From: Shewanella benthica
GTDB taxonomy: Bacteria; Pseudomonadota; Gammaproteobacteria; Enterobacterales; Shewanellaceae
NCBI GenBank assembly: GCA_023284085.1
Contig: JAKVHY010000025.1
Location: 1 to 64,000, forward strand
Length of the DNA stretch: 64,000 nt
Direction: 5' to 3'
In this document: positions 35,376 through 43,858 of the stretch, piece after piece
How positions within the stretch are numbered: the first letter of the stretch is position 1
Layout of the letters: each line of letters begins with the position of its first letter
Notes under the pieces: model-generated
The model's database searches: none
The model's input: the letters and a program-made list of their open reading frames with translations, nothing else
What the model was told of the DNA's origin: nothing
Made by a program: the position numbers and the translations under genes

Positions 35376-36479
35376 ATGATGATCTCACGTTCTAACCTGG
35401 CAAAATTTGCTATTTCCCCTGTTGCATTCTTCGTTTTAACAGCGTGTAGTCAGGCTCCCGCACAATCTGTAGCGGATCCCACCAAAGTTGAACGTCCAGT
35501 TCAAATTATGACGTTAGAAACCACTAAACAAGCCAGCATAAAACAATTTTCAGGTGTACTGGAAGCGACCCAAACTGCAAACTTAGCGTTTAAAGTGCCT
35601 GGTACTATCGAAGCCATTTTAGTGAAAACCGGCGATAGCGTCGAGAAAGGGCAGGTATTGGCGAGGCTGGAACCCCATGATTATCAAGTCAATGTTCTCG
35701 AACTACAAGCACGCTTAGCCGAAGCCAACGCCGCGCACCATCTTGCAAAAGTTGAACTGAGTCGCGTTAAACAGGCCATTGCTGATGATGCTATTTCAAA
35801 AGTAAATTTGGACAGAGCTCAAAGCGGCTTTAAGCGCAGCCTAGCCATGGTTGATGTGGTCGGCCAGAATCTACAGAAAGCCCAAGATGCGCTTGATTAT
35901 ACGGAACTTAAAGCACCTTTTAGCGGCATTATCGGATCAAAATATCAACAAACCTTCGAACAAACATCAGCAGGAGCAGTGCTGTTTTCCCTTCATCAGC
36001 TTAATGAGTTAAAAGCGGTTATCGATGTACCTGAAAACCTGATGGGCCAGTTAACACTGTCTCAACAGGCTGCCGTTAGCTGGCACGGTTCAAGTGCTCA
36101 TTTAACTTCAACACTTAGCGCAATGGACACCTTACCTGACCCTATTAAGCAGACTTATAGTGTTGAATTTATTATTAAACAGCCTACCGATGCTCTGCCT
36201 GGTAAAGCGGTGAATGTAGCCGTAAGTTTTAACTATGATAAGGCAAGCTATTGCGTGCCATACGCTGCACTGATGCAAGATAAAGCGGGTAAAAGCGTTT
36301 ATGTAATTAAAGATCAAACCATCGTTGAAACCATCGTTGACGTTCAATCGTTACAGAGTAACAGCGTATGTTTGAGCGGTGACTTACAAGCAGGTGACAC
36401 CGTTGTTACCGCTGGTGTGAGCTACCTTAAACCCGCACAAACGGTCACCAACACCGTAGTTAAAGTGTTTAGCTACTAG
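35376..36479 (+). CDS. RND efflux periplasmic adaptor (membrane fusion protein)
   Basis: A 367-residue lipoprotein adaptor linking the inner-membrane RND pump to the outer-membrane channel. The lipobox is LTACS (Cys about 24). A lipoyl/barrel-sandwich half-motif, TANLAFKVPGTIEAILVKTGDSVEKGQVLARLEP, is split around an alpha-hairpin (about 105-160) and the second half-motif ELKAPFSGIIGS. Beta-barrel and membrane-proximal domains complete the HlyD/AcrA layout. First gene of a three-gene pump operon; the stop is 8 bp before the permease ATG. Translation may be controlled by the hairpin over its ribosome-binding site. Confidence 0.93.
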   Translation: MMISRSNLAKFAISPVAFFVLTACSQAPAQSVADPTKVERPVQIMTLETTKQASIKQFSGVLEATQTANLAFKVPGTIEAILVKTGDSVEKGQVLARLEPHDYQVNVLELQARLAEANAAHHLAKVELSRVKQAIADDAISKVNLDRAQSGFKRSLAMVDVVGQNLQKAQDALDYTELKAPFSGIIGSKYQQTFEQTSAGAVLFSLHQLNELKAVIDVPENLMGQLTLSQQAAVSWHGSSAHLTSTLSAMDTLPDPIKQTYSVEFIIKQPTDALPGKAVNVAVSFNYDKASYCVPYAALMQDKAGKSVYVIKDQTIVETIVDVQSLQSNSVCLSGDLQAGDTVVTAGVSYLKPAQTVTNTVVKVFSY

Positions 36480-36487
36480 GAGCTATT

Positions 36488-39400
36488 ATGAATTTTGCAG
36501 AATTTGCCATTAAACAGCGGTTGTTTGTGCTGTTCTTTAGCGTGCTTTGTGTGATTGTAGGGTTAATTTCCTACTTCGAACTAGGCAAACTTGAAGATCC
36601 CTCTTTTACCGTAAAAAGCGCCGTCGTAGTCACTCTATATCCGGGTGCATCGGCAAAAGAGATCGAACTACAAGTCACAGACAAAATAGAGACCAAGCTG
36701 CAAGAGATGGGTTCTATGTGGAAGCTACGTTCTTTGTCTCGCCCTGGAAGTTCGATGATTTTTATCGATCTGAAAGAATCAACTAACTCAGCAGAATTAC
36801 CACAGCAGTGGGATCTACTTAGACGCAAGGTCAATGACGTTAAGCTAACTTTGCCCGCTACCGCGCAAATTAGCATAGTGCAGGACGAGTTCTCAGAAGT
36901 GTACGGTATGTTATTCAGTGTCTACGGCGAAAATGCGCAGCCAGAAGCATTGCGTCAATATGCAAAAGAGCTGCAACGCCGAATCAAAACGGTCGATGGC
37001 ATTAAAAAAATTGAGTTGCACGGAGTGCAAAGCCAAGCCGTTTATATTGATCTACCTGAAGAGCGTTTGGCGCAGTACGGTATCTCTTCTGCGCAAGTGA
37101 TCAATCAGTTAGCCAGCCAAAACTTAACGTTTAACAGTGGTAGTTTTGCTGCCGATAATGAGCGTATTCGTGTTGACCAAAGCAGTGCCTTTAAATCTGT
37201 TGACGATATTAAAGCGCTGACCATTAAAGGTGGAGTCGGTAATTACAGCACAGGCTTGTTAAGACTGGGTGATATTGCAGACGTCAGTTTAGGCTACCAA
37301 AGCCCTGCAATGACGTTAAGCCGTTTCAATGGCAAGCAAGCCGTCTCACTGGCCGTTAGCCCAGTACCAGGGATTAATGTGGTTAGCTTGGGTGAAAGTT
37401 TAACTGAAATAATTGCAGATTATCAGCAAGAGTTACCGCTCGGTATTGAAATCGGCACTATCGCTTTTCAGCCCGACGAAGTTAAAAAGTCGATAGAAGA
37501 TTTTGTCATCAACCTAGCTGAAAGTGTCGCGATTGTTTTTGCCGTATTGCTTATTTTTATGGGCTTTAAGAGTGCAGCGATTGTCGGTGGCAGCTTAATC
37601 TTCACCATCTTGTTAACCCTAATCTACATGTACGTGGCTGGAGTAGACCTGCAGCGTGTTTCATTAGGTACCTTTATTTTGGCATTGGGCATGCTGGTTG
37701 ATAACGCAATTGTTATCACTGACTTGTTCGTGGTTAAGTTAAATAAAGGCATTGACCGTACTAAAGCCGCTATCGATGCCGTTAAAGAAACCTCAAAACC
37801 GTTATTAGCGGCGACTGTTATTGCGATTATGGGTTCAAGCCCAGTGGTCTTCTCGCAAACTGATGCTGGTGAGTTTGCCAGTTCAGTGTTCTTAATCATC
37901 TGCTCTTCGTTGCTGTTCTCTTGGTTGGTTGCGGTTACAGTAACGCCGTTGTTGTGTTGGTTGTGGATCAAACCAAGCAGTAAAAAAGTTGATGAAAACG
38001 CCAAGCCAAATCGTTACCAATTAGCAGTTCACTGGACGGTAATGAATCCGTTAAAAGCTATTTCAATGGTGATCCCACTGTTGTTAGTTACTGCGTTGGC
38101 TGTGCCATATGTGGCTATTAACTTTATTCCTAGCTCAGATAGACCTATGGTATTTCTAGATTATTGGTTACCCAATGGTTCTAAGATAGAAAGCACTTCA
38201 GCTGACATGAAAAAAGTTGAAGCATGGTTAATAGAACAACCAGAAGTAACGGTTATTTCAAGTTATGTAGGTGCCAGTGCACCCAGATTTTCGGTGACAG
38301 TAGAACCTGAACCTTTTGACACTAGTTACGGCCAAATCGTCATTAACGTAACGGATTACGAGGGAATTGAGTCGCTCACTAAACGTGGTGATATCTGGTT
38401 AGCACAAAACTTCCCTAATTCTGAGCCTCGCTTTAGAGCGCTTAAATTAGCCACTAAAGACAAATTCAGTGTGGAAGCTCGCTTTACGGGCCCAGATCCA
38501 CAAGTCTTGCACCGTTTGTCGGACGAAGCACAAGTGATCATGCAAGCGAACAGCAATACTAAGTATGTACGTGATGACTGGCGTCAGCTAAGCAAGGTCA
38601 TTCAGCCTGTAATTAACCAAGAGCAAGCTCGTCGTGCCGGGTTAAATCGTACTGATATTTCTCTTGCAATTAAGCGTGCTACAGAAGGCGTAACTGTGGG
38701 TACTTTGAATCAGGGCGATCAACTGATCCCTATCAGTTTTAGAAGTGCCAATGCAGATCTAAGTAGCCTAGAAACCTTACCTGTTCGTTCATTGTTAGGC
38801 GTTCACAGCGTGCCGTTAGGCCAGGTGGTTGATAGCTTTGAACTTAAGAGTGAAGAGAGCATGATTTGGCGTCGTAACCGTGTGCCAACAATCACAGCGC
38901 AAGCGGATGTGTTTGATGCCACTCCTGCTCAGGTTCGTAACAAGATTAAAGATCAAATTGAAGCGATTGAGATCCCGGCTGGCTATGCCTTTGAGTGGGG
39001 CGGTGAATACTATGATGAAAACCGTGCGATTACAGATACTTTAAGTCAAATGCCGAAGGCGTTATTAATGATGATTATCATCATGGTGGCAATGTTCAAT
39101 GGCTTTAAGCAGCCAGCGATAATCTTAATTACTTTGCCGTTAGCGGCTATCGGTGTGACTTGGACTCTACTCTTGCTCGATAAGCCTTTTGGTTTCATGG
39201 CGCTGATCGGTGCCATCACACTAGCAGGTATGATCATCAAAAACGGCATTGTGCTGATGGATCAAATTGAACTTGAACGCGCAAATAACAAGCCACTACA
39301 AGAAGCTGTAAAAGCCGCAACCTTGAACCGTACTATGGCGATTTCAATGGGCGCACTGACTACCGCGTTAGGTATGATCCCACTCATTAGTGATAGGTTG

Positions 39401-39571
39401 TTTGACCAAATGGCAGCAACAATTATTGGCGGTTTGGCCGCGGCGACAGTGTTATCACTGTTTATTATGCCGGCGTTCTACTGCCTGTTTTATCGCAATT
39501 GCGACGAGAATGACGATAAGGCTGAAGCATTAGACTCGACACCTTCTAGCCCTGCTATGGAGCAAAAATAA
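36488..39571 (+). CDS. RND efflux transporter permease (pump 1)
   Basis: A 1027-residue proton-driven exporter of the AcrB superfamily with twelve transmembrane helices and two large periplasmic loops (about 35-330 and 555-860). The N-terminus FAIKQRLFVLFFSVLCVIVG precedes the porter domain. The proton-relay motifs are LALGMLVDNAIVITD in TM4 (Asp; usual DD is DN here) and LAGMIIKNGIVLMD in TM10 (Lys). Length and motifs place it in the hydrophobe/amphiphile group rather than the heavy-metal group. It lies between its adaptor and its outer-membrane channel, one base from the latter. Substrates unknown. Confidence 0.95.
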   Translation: MNFAEFAIKQRLFVLFFSVLCVIVGLISYFELGKLEDPSFTVKSAVVVTLYPGASAKEIELQVTDKIETKLQEMGSMWKLRSLSRPGSSMIFIDLKESTNSAELPQQWDLLRRKVNDVKLTLPATAQISIVQDEFSEVYGMLFSVYGENAQPEALRQYAKELQRRIKTVDGIKKIELHGVQSQAVYIDLPEERLAQYGISSAQVINQLASQNLTFNSGSFAADNERIRVDQSSAFKSVDDIKALTIKGGVGNYSTGLLRLGDIADVSLGYQSPAMTLSRFNGKQAVSLAVSPVPGINVVSLGESLTEIIADYQQELPLGIEIGTIAFQPDEVKKSIEDFVINLAESVAIVFAVLLIFMGFKSAAIVGGSLIFTILLTLIYMYVAGVDLQRVSLGTFILALGMLVDNAIVITDLFVVKLNKGIDRTKAAIDAVKETSKPLLAATVIAIMGSSPVVFSQTDAGEFASSVFLIICSSLLFSWLVAVTVTPLLCWLWIKPSSKKVDENAKPNRYQLAVHWTVMNPLKAISMVIPLLLVTALAVPYVAINFIPSSDRPMVFLDYWLPNGSKIESTSADMKKVEAWLIEQPEVTVISSYVGASAPRFSVTVEPEPFDTSYGQIVINVTDYEGIESLTKRGDIWLAQNFPNSEPRFRALKLATKDKFSVEARFTGPDPQVLHRLSDEAQVIMQANSNTKYVRDDWRQLSKVIQPVINQEQARRAGLNRTDISLAIKRATEGVTVGTLNQGDQLIPISFRSANADLSSLETLPVRSLLGVHSVPLGQVVDSFELKSEESMIWRRNRVPTITAQADVFDATPAQVRNKIKDQIEAIEIPAGYAFEWGGEYYDENRAITDTLSQMPKALLMMIIIMVAMFNGFKQPAIILITLPLAAIGVTWTLLLLDKPFGFMALIGAITLAGMIIKNGIVLMDQIELERANNKPLQEAVKAATLNRTMAISMGALTTALGMIPLISDRLFDQMAATIIGGLAAATVLSLFIMPAFYCLFYRNCDENDDKAEALDSTPSSPAMEQK

Positions 39572-39572
39572 C

Positions 39573-41042
39573 ATGAAACTTTTTAAAATCGCACCAATAG
39601 CTATCGCGTTGTTTTTGACTGGCTGTGCGGTAGGACCTGATTATCAGGCGCCAACCACCCACTTAGACAGCGAGTACTTGTATCAAGCCACTGCAGGGAC
39701 AGTTGACGGTGAGCTCAGCGAAGAGAATGCAAATGCATGGTGGACTCAATTTAACGACCCTATCCTTAACCAATTGGTGATTGATGCACAGCATCAAGCA
39801 ATCCCACTGAAAGTTGCAGCGCAGCGTATTCGAATGGCACAGTCTTATCAAAGTGCCATTGAATCCTTTAAAGTACCGACGGTTAATCTGGGTGCTGGCT
39901 TTGGCAATGTGCAGATAAGTGAAAACGATCCTCTGCTGGGGGGGGCTATCACCGCAACTAACCCGATGAACGGTGAACAATTGGGCTTGGTCGATGATAA
40001 CAATAGCGCATTTTTTGCCGGGGCAACGATTGCGTGGGAGATCGATATCTTTGGCCGTATAGACAGGCAAGTGAATGCAGCGAAGATCCGCAAAGAGCAG
40101 ATGGTCATCATGCGTGAAGGGCTTACCACCTTAATTACCTCCGATGTGATCCATAATTACTTGCAGATGCGCGGTGCACAAGAGCGTAAGCAAATAGCAC
40201 TTCACACGGTTAAAGATCAACAGCGTACGCTCGAACTTGTGCGGTTAATGGTTAAAAGTGGTTATGGTTCAAAGCTCGATGAAGCAAGGGCCAAAGCTAT
40301 GTTGGCTGTTACAAAGTCGGTGGTGCCGCAGCTTGATATTGCCGAAAATGCTCACAAACAACGCTTAGCGATATTACTGGGTGAAACACCTAAACAGGGT
40401 GAGCAACGCTTTAGTAAAGTGATGCCTTTGCCCAGTTTTAATGGCGTGATCCCAACGGGACTGCCGTCAGACTTGTTAAATCGCAGACCGGATATCAGAA
40501 TTGCAGAACGGGAAATGGCGGCGTTGAATGAAGAGCGTGCAGCGGCGATTGCAGCGCAATACCCGAAAGTATTCTTAACGGGGGCGCCAGGTGTTTTGGC
40601 TAAAGACTTCGATGATCTGTTTAGTAGCGACTCTATCGCATGGGCTGGTAGTATCGGCGTGAGTTGGAATCTGTTTGATGGCGGCCGAGGCGATGCGATT
40701 GTTGAAATGCAAACTGCCCGTTTTGATGCAAGCGTTTTAAGCTATCAACATGCTGTCATTGCCGCTTTTGGTGAAGTTGAAACCTTATTGCAGGGTTATG
40801 GTTATAGTCAGCAATACGTGCAGCTAGTCAGTGAAGCCGAAATTGAAACCACTCATGCCGTCGACAAAGCAAAATCACTGTATAAAGCAGGGCTCAGTGA
40901 TTACTTGTCGATACTGGATGCGCAGCGCCAAGAAAATATGCTCAAGGACCGCGTCGTTGCCGCTAAATTACAAACGGCGCATATGACCATAGGTTTACAT
41001 AAAGCGCTAGGCGGTAATTGGCAGGTGAACTCGGAGGACTAA
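39573..41042 (+). CDS. RND outer-membrane channel lipoprotein, NodT family
   Basis: A 489-residue TolC-like outer-membrane factor. The lipobox is LFLTGCAVGPDYQAP (Cys18), the standard NodT/OprM start. Two OEP repeats follow, with NAWWTQFNDPILNQLVIDA near 55-75, the strand region PTVNLGAGFG, VAWEIDIFGR (here IAWEIDIFGRIDRQ) and the second-repeat IGVSWNLFDGGR. All are typical. Completes pump 1 and starts one base after the permease stop. A terminator follows. Confidence 0.94.
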   Translation: MKLFKIAPIAIALFLTGCAVGPDYQAPTTHLDSEYLYQATAGTVDGELSEENANAWWTQFNDPILNQLVIDAQHQAIPLKVAAQRIRMAQSYQSAIESFKVPTVNLGAGFGNVQISENDPLLGGAITATNPMNGEQLGLVDDNNSAFFAGATIAWEIDIFGRIDRQVNAAKIRKEQMVIMREGLTTLITSDVIHNYLQMRGAQERKQIALHTVKDQQRTLELVRLMVKSGYGSKLDEARAKAMLAVTKSVVPQLDIAENAHKQRLAILLGETPKQGEQRFSKVMPLPSFNGVIPTGLPSDLLNRRPDIRIAEREMAALNEERAAAIAAQYPKVFLTGAPGVLAKDFDDLFSSDSIAWAGSIGVSWNLFDGGRGDAIVEMQTARFDASVLSYQHAVIAAFGEVETLLQGYGYSQQYVQLVSEAEIETTHAVDKAKSLYKAGLSDYLSILDAQRQENMLKDRVVAAKLQTAHMTIGLHKALGGNWQVNSED

Positions 41043-41083
41043 TACCAATATTTGGTGCTAGCAGCGCCTTTGAGTCAAAGTAT

Positions 41084-41111
41084 AAATGCAGTGCCTAGCA
41101 CTGCATTTTTT
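41084..41111. terminator. Terminator between the pump 1 operon and the yegS-like gene
   Basis: AATGCAGTGC-CTA-GCACTGCATT followed by TTTTG on the plus strand; the minus-strand side reads ATTTATAC, so it may work for both convergent units. Confidence 0.8.
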
Positions 41112-41168
41112 GTTTATGAACACGCCAAGGGCTAAATCCAAGGATGTTAGCGATTAGCTTATTGTTTG

Positions 41169-42101
41169 TCAGCACATTAAAACTGGCGAATCATCCGGGC
41201 AGACCAACTTGATGGCACCTGGGAGCACACGCATATGGTGCGTAAGGTGAGAGGTGGGTTCGCCATCTAAATTTACCGGCAGCGGCGTGTCAGAGGTTAG
41301 GGTGATTTCTGTCACTTGCATGCGGTTGACATACTCCCCGTTCACAAACGGATCTTTAAGCTCATCCACGACTTGTTTGAGTGCTGAGCTTGGAAAGTGT
41401 TTTACTAAGAACACATCGAGTAAGCCATCGTTTAATAAGGCATTGGGCGCCAGGTTTTGTCCTCCGCCCGCTAATCGGCCATTACAGATAGCGCCCAATA
41501 ATCCCGCACCTTGCAGTTGGACCCGCTGTCCATCGGCTAAGGTGGCGGCAATTTTTCCTTGATAAGGTGTAAAGTTAAGGGCTTGTATCAGTCCAGAGAC
41601 AAAATAGGCTTGGCCGCCTAGCAAATCTTTCAGTTCTACTGGCGTCTCTACGGTAATTTGAGCACCAAATCCGGCCGATGCGACATTAATAAAATACCGT
41701 TCATTTGCCAAAGCGAGATCAATGAGATGTGCATTACCTGAAACTGCAAACTTTAGCGCTGCCTCTATTTGTAGCGGAATAAGACACGCAGTGGCAAAAT
41801 CATTGGCTGTGCCAAGGGGCAATATGGCGAGCTCCATCTCTACCTTATTAGGATGAGCAGAAGCTGTTGGCTTAGTTAAATGAGCTAACGCATCGGCAAC
41901 TTCATTAACGGTTCCATCACCACCGCCGGCTATGATACGGGTGATGTTAAGTGCGACAGCTTCCTTAACATACCGAGCCACATCACCGCCTTCCCACGTA
42001 CAGCGAACCTCAATGGGATGTCCTTGCTCTCGAAGTAAGTTAATTGTTTGCCTAATCAGTGGTAAACCTGCTTTCTTGCCGTTAAGAATTAACATCATCA
42101 T
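41169..42101 (-). CDS. yegS: YegS-like lipid kinase (diacylglycerol kinase catalytic domain)
   Basis: A 310-residue soluble kinase of the DGK/YegS family that phosphorylates lipid head groups such as phosphatidylglycerol. The catalytic glycine-rich motif is IIAGGGDGTVNEVADAL (about 57-73), followed by LPLGTANDFAT and later GNGRLAGGG-type motif (here ICNGRLAGGGQNLAPNA) and LDVFLVKHF. Length fits E. coli YegS (299). It stands alone on the minus strand between two RND clusters. Two ATG codons follow each other at the start; the ribosome-binding site is weak, so the start may be a few codons off. Confidence 0.9.
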   Translation of the reverse strand: MMMLILNGKKAGLPLIRQTINLLREQGHPIEVRCTWEGGDVARYVKEAVALNITRIIAGGGDGTVNEVADALAHLTKPTASAHPNKVEMELAILPLGTANDFATACLIPLQIEAALKFAVSGNAHLIDLALANERYFINVASAGFGAQITVETPVELKDLLGGQAYFVSGLIQALNFTPYQGKIAATLADGQRVQLQGAGLLGAICNGRLAGGGQNLAPNALLNDGLLDVFLVKHFPSSALKQVVDELKDPFVNGEYVNRMQVTEITLTSDTPLPVNLDGEPTSHLTHHMRVLPGAIKLVCPDDSPVLMC

Positions 42102-42754
42102 AGTGAGTGTTCAGTCCTGAAAGTTGGCCGATTATTCAGCGTATCTACTATACCTTAGCCCAGTACAGAGGTTTGACCAAGAGTTTCATTAACGTTAAAT
42201 GTTTAGGTATTTATTTTTCAGTCAGCTTAGATATTATATTTATTAGCCAAGTGTAATAATAACCTCTGATGTTTTACATGGTTATTTAAATGTTTATGTT
42301 AGATGTCTATTAATATAAATATTAGCTAATGATACTTTTTTAATGATCCCCGTGTTTTTACGAGTGTTATTATAGTCGTGGTTGTTATATATGTATGGAA
42401 TTGTGTATATGATTTAATTTAAGTGTCGCTTCACTAATTGTTTTTATGATAATCATCAATAAACGCTCTCGCCTTAATATAATGCTCGCTGAGTATGAGC
42501 TAGTAAATCCTCCTGTTATCACCTTTGTGCGCTATAACACTCTGCCTGGATAATCATTTGCTGTTAAAATAAAGTTATTATTAATTCAAATGTTTTAATG
42601 TGTAAACAATATCTGCAAGCTTATAAATTGTATTACGTCATCAGTAATATAATAAATTGATCATTTCAATTAAAAGCGTGCGCAGTACTTAGGTTTTTAT
42701 ATTAACCAAATGTTTACTGTTATGACTCTTGGACCACTAGCTAGCGGAGTATGC
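42102..42754. other. AT-rich intergenic region before the second RND system
   Basis: About 650 AT-rich bases between the divergent yegS-like gene and the pump 2 adaptor. I see no ORF with a ribosome-binding site, no strong hairpin and no recognisable element; it should hold both promoters. Confidence 0.5.
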
Positions 42755-43858
42755 ATGATAATTCTATCGAAACCTTGGTTGTTCACAACATTAGTCATCA
42801 CATCTTCAACCCTCTTAGGTTGCGCGGAGAAACAAATAGATCCACCAATTTCTGAAGTCATACGGCCTGTTAAGATGGCTGTTGTTGTTAGCGCACAGGG
42901 AAGCGTTCAGCGATCTTTTCCTGCTCAAGTGAGTGCCAATGCCAGTACGGATTTGGCCTTTAGAGTCTCTGGCCAAATTACCCATCACTATATCAGTGAA
43001 GGTGAACGCGTTGAAAAAGGGCAATTAATCGCTGAACTCGATTCGACTGATTTTGATATTCAGTTAGATAATGCCAAAGCTAAGTATGAACTCGCGATGG
43101 CTCAGCATGACCGTAATATCATGCTTGTTCCTAAGGGACTGGCGACACAAGCTGAATATGATACTTCACGTGCTGAAATGTTAATGGCTAAGGCGAGACT
43201 CGATAGAAGTAGTCAAAACTTAAAATACACTAAAATCTACGCCCCCTACGACGGTATCGTCGCCAAGAAGCATACTGAAAATCATGATCATATTGGTGCA
43301 ACCCAACCCATTATCGAATTTCAAAACGACAGGTTAAGTGATATTCAGTTCGATCTGCCTGAAAAGTTGCTGCATCAATTTGAACCTGACAAATTGAGAT
43401 CACTTTCAACCCAAGTTGTATTAGATAGTTATCCTGAAAAACCGCTGAGTGCAAAATTTAAAGAGATGCGTAAATCAACCACTACAGGCGCTTTGAGTTT
43501 CCGTGTAACGCTTTCAGTCGTTGTTCCCGATGATATGCAAGTATTTCCAGGTATGAGTGCGAATGTTCAAACCATATTAGCAGGTGAATTACTCACTAAT
43601 GAACAGCGAGTGATAGTCCCCATTGCGGCTATTCTCAGCCCCGAGCGCACCAAGCTAAATGAGGGTAAGAAGTTTGTTTGGCTAGTCGATCAGGATTCGA
43701 GAACCCATTTAAGAGAGGTTGAAGTTGATCGTCTATTGTCTACTGGGGCTGTCATTGATTCAGGTTTGGACGTGGGTGATTTGGTGATCACCGCCGGCGT
43801 TCATCAAATCAGCGAAAACCAACAGGTTAAAAAGCTACAACGTGAGCGAGGCATATAA
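42755..43858 (+). CDS. RND efflux periplasmic adaptor lipoprotein (pump 2)
   Basis: A 367-residue membrane fusion protein. The lipoprotein signal ends in STLLGCAEK (Cys about 24). TDLAFRVSGQITHHYISEGERVEKGQLIAELD and IYAPYDGIVAKKH are the two lipoyl half-motifs (the first given in parts: VSGQIT, EGERVEKGQLIAELD). The alpha-hairpin lies at about 100-150. The frame is open from 42710, but GGAG at 42746-42749 and the signal sequence point to the ATG at 42755. Its stop overlaps the permease ATG by one base (TAATG). No outer-membrane channel gene follows, so it may share one encoded elsewhere, perhaps that of pump 1. Confidence 0.92.
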   Translation: MIILSKPWLFTTLVITSSTLLGCAEKQIDPPISEVIRPVKMAVVVSAQGSVQRSFPAQVSANASTDLAFRVSGQITHHYISEGERVEKGQLIAELDSTDFDIQLDNAKAKYELAMAQHDRNIMLVPKGLATQAEYDTSRAEMLMAKARLDRSSQNLKYTKIYAPYDGIVAKKHTENHDHIGATQPIIEFQNDRLSDIQFDLPEKLLHQFEPDKLRSLSTQVVLDSYPEKPLSAKFKEMRKSTTTGALSFRVTLSVVVPDDMQVFPGMSANVQTILAGELLTNEQRVIVPIAAILSPERTKLNEGKKFVWLVDQDSRTHLREVEVDRLLSTGAVIDSGLDVGDLVITAGVHQISENQQVKKLQRERGI

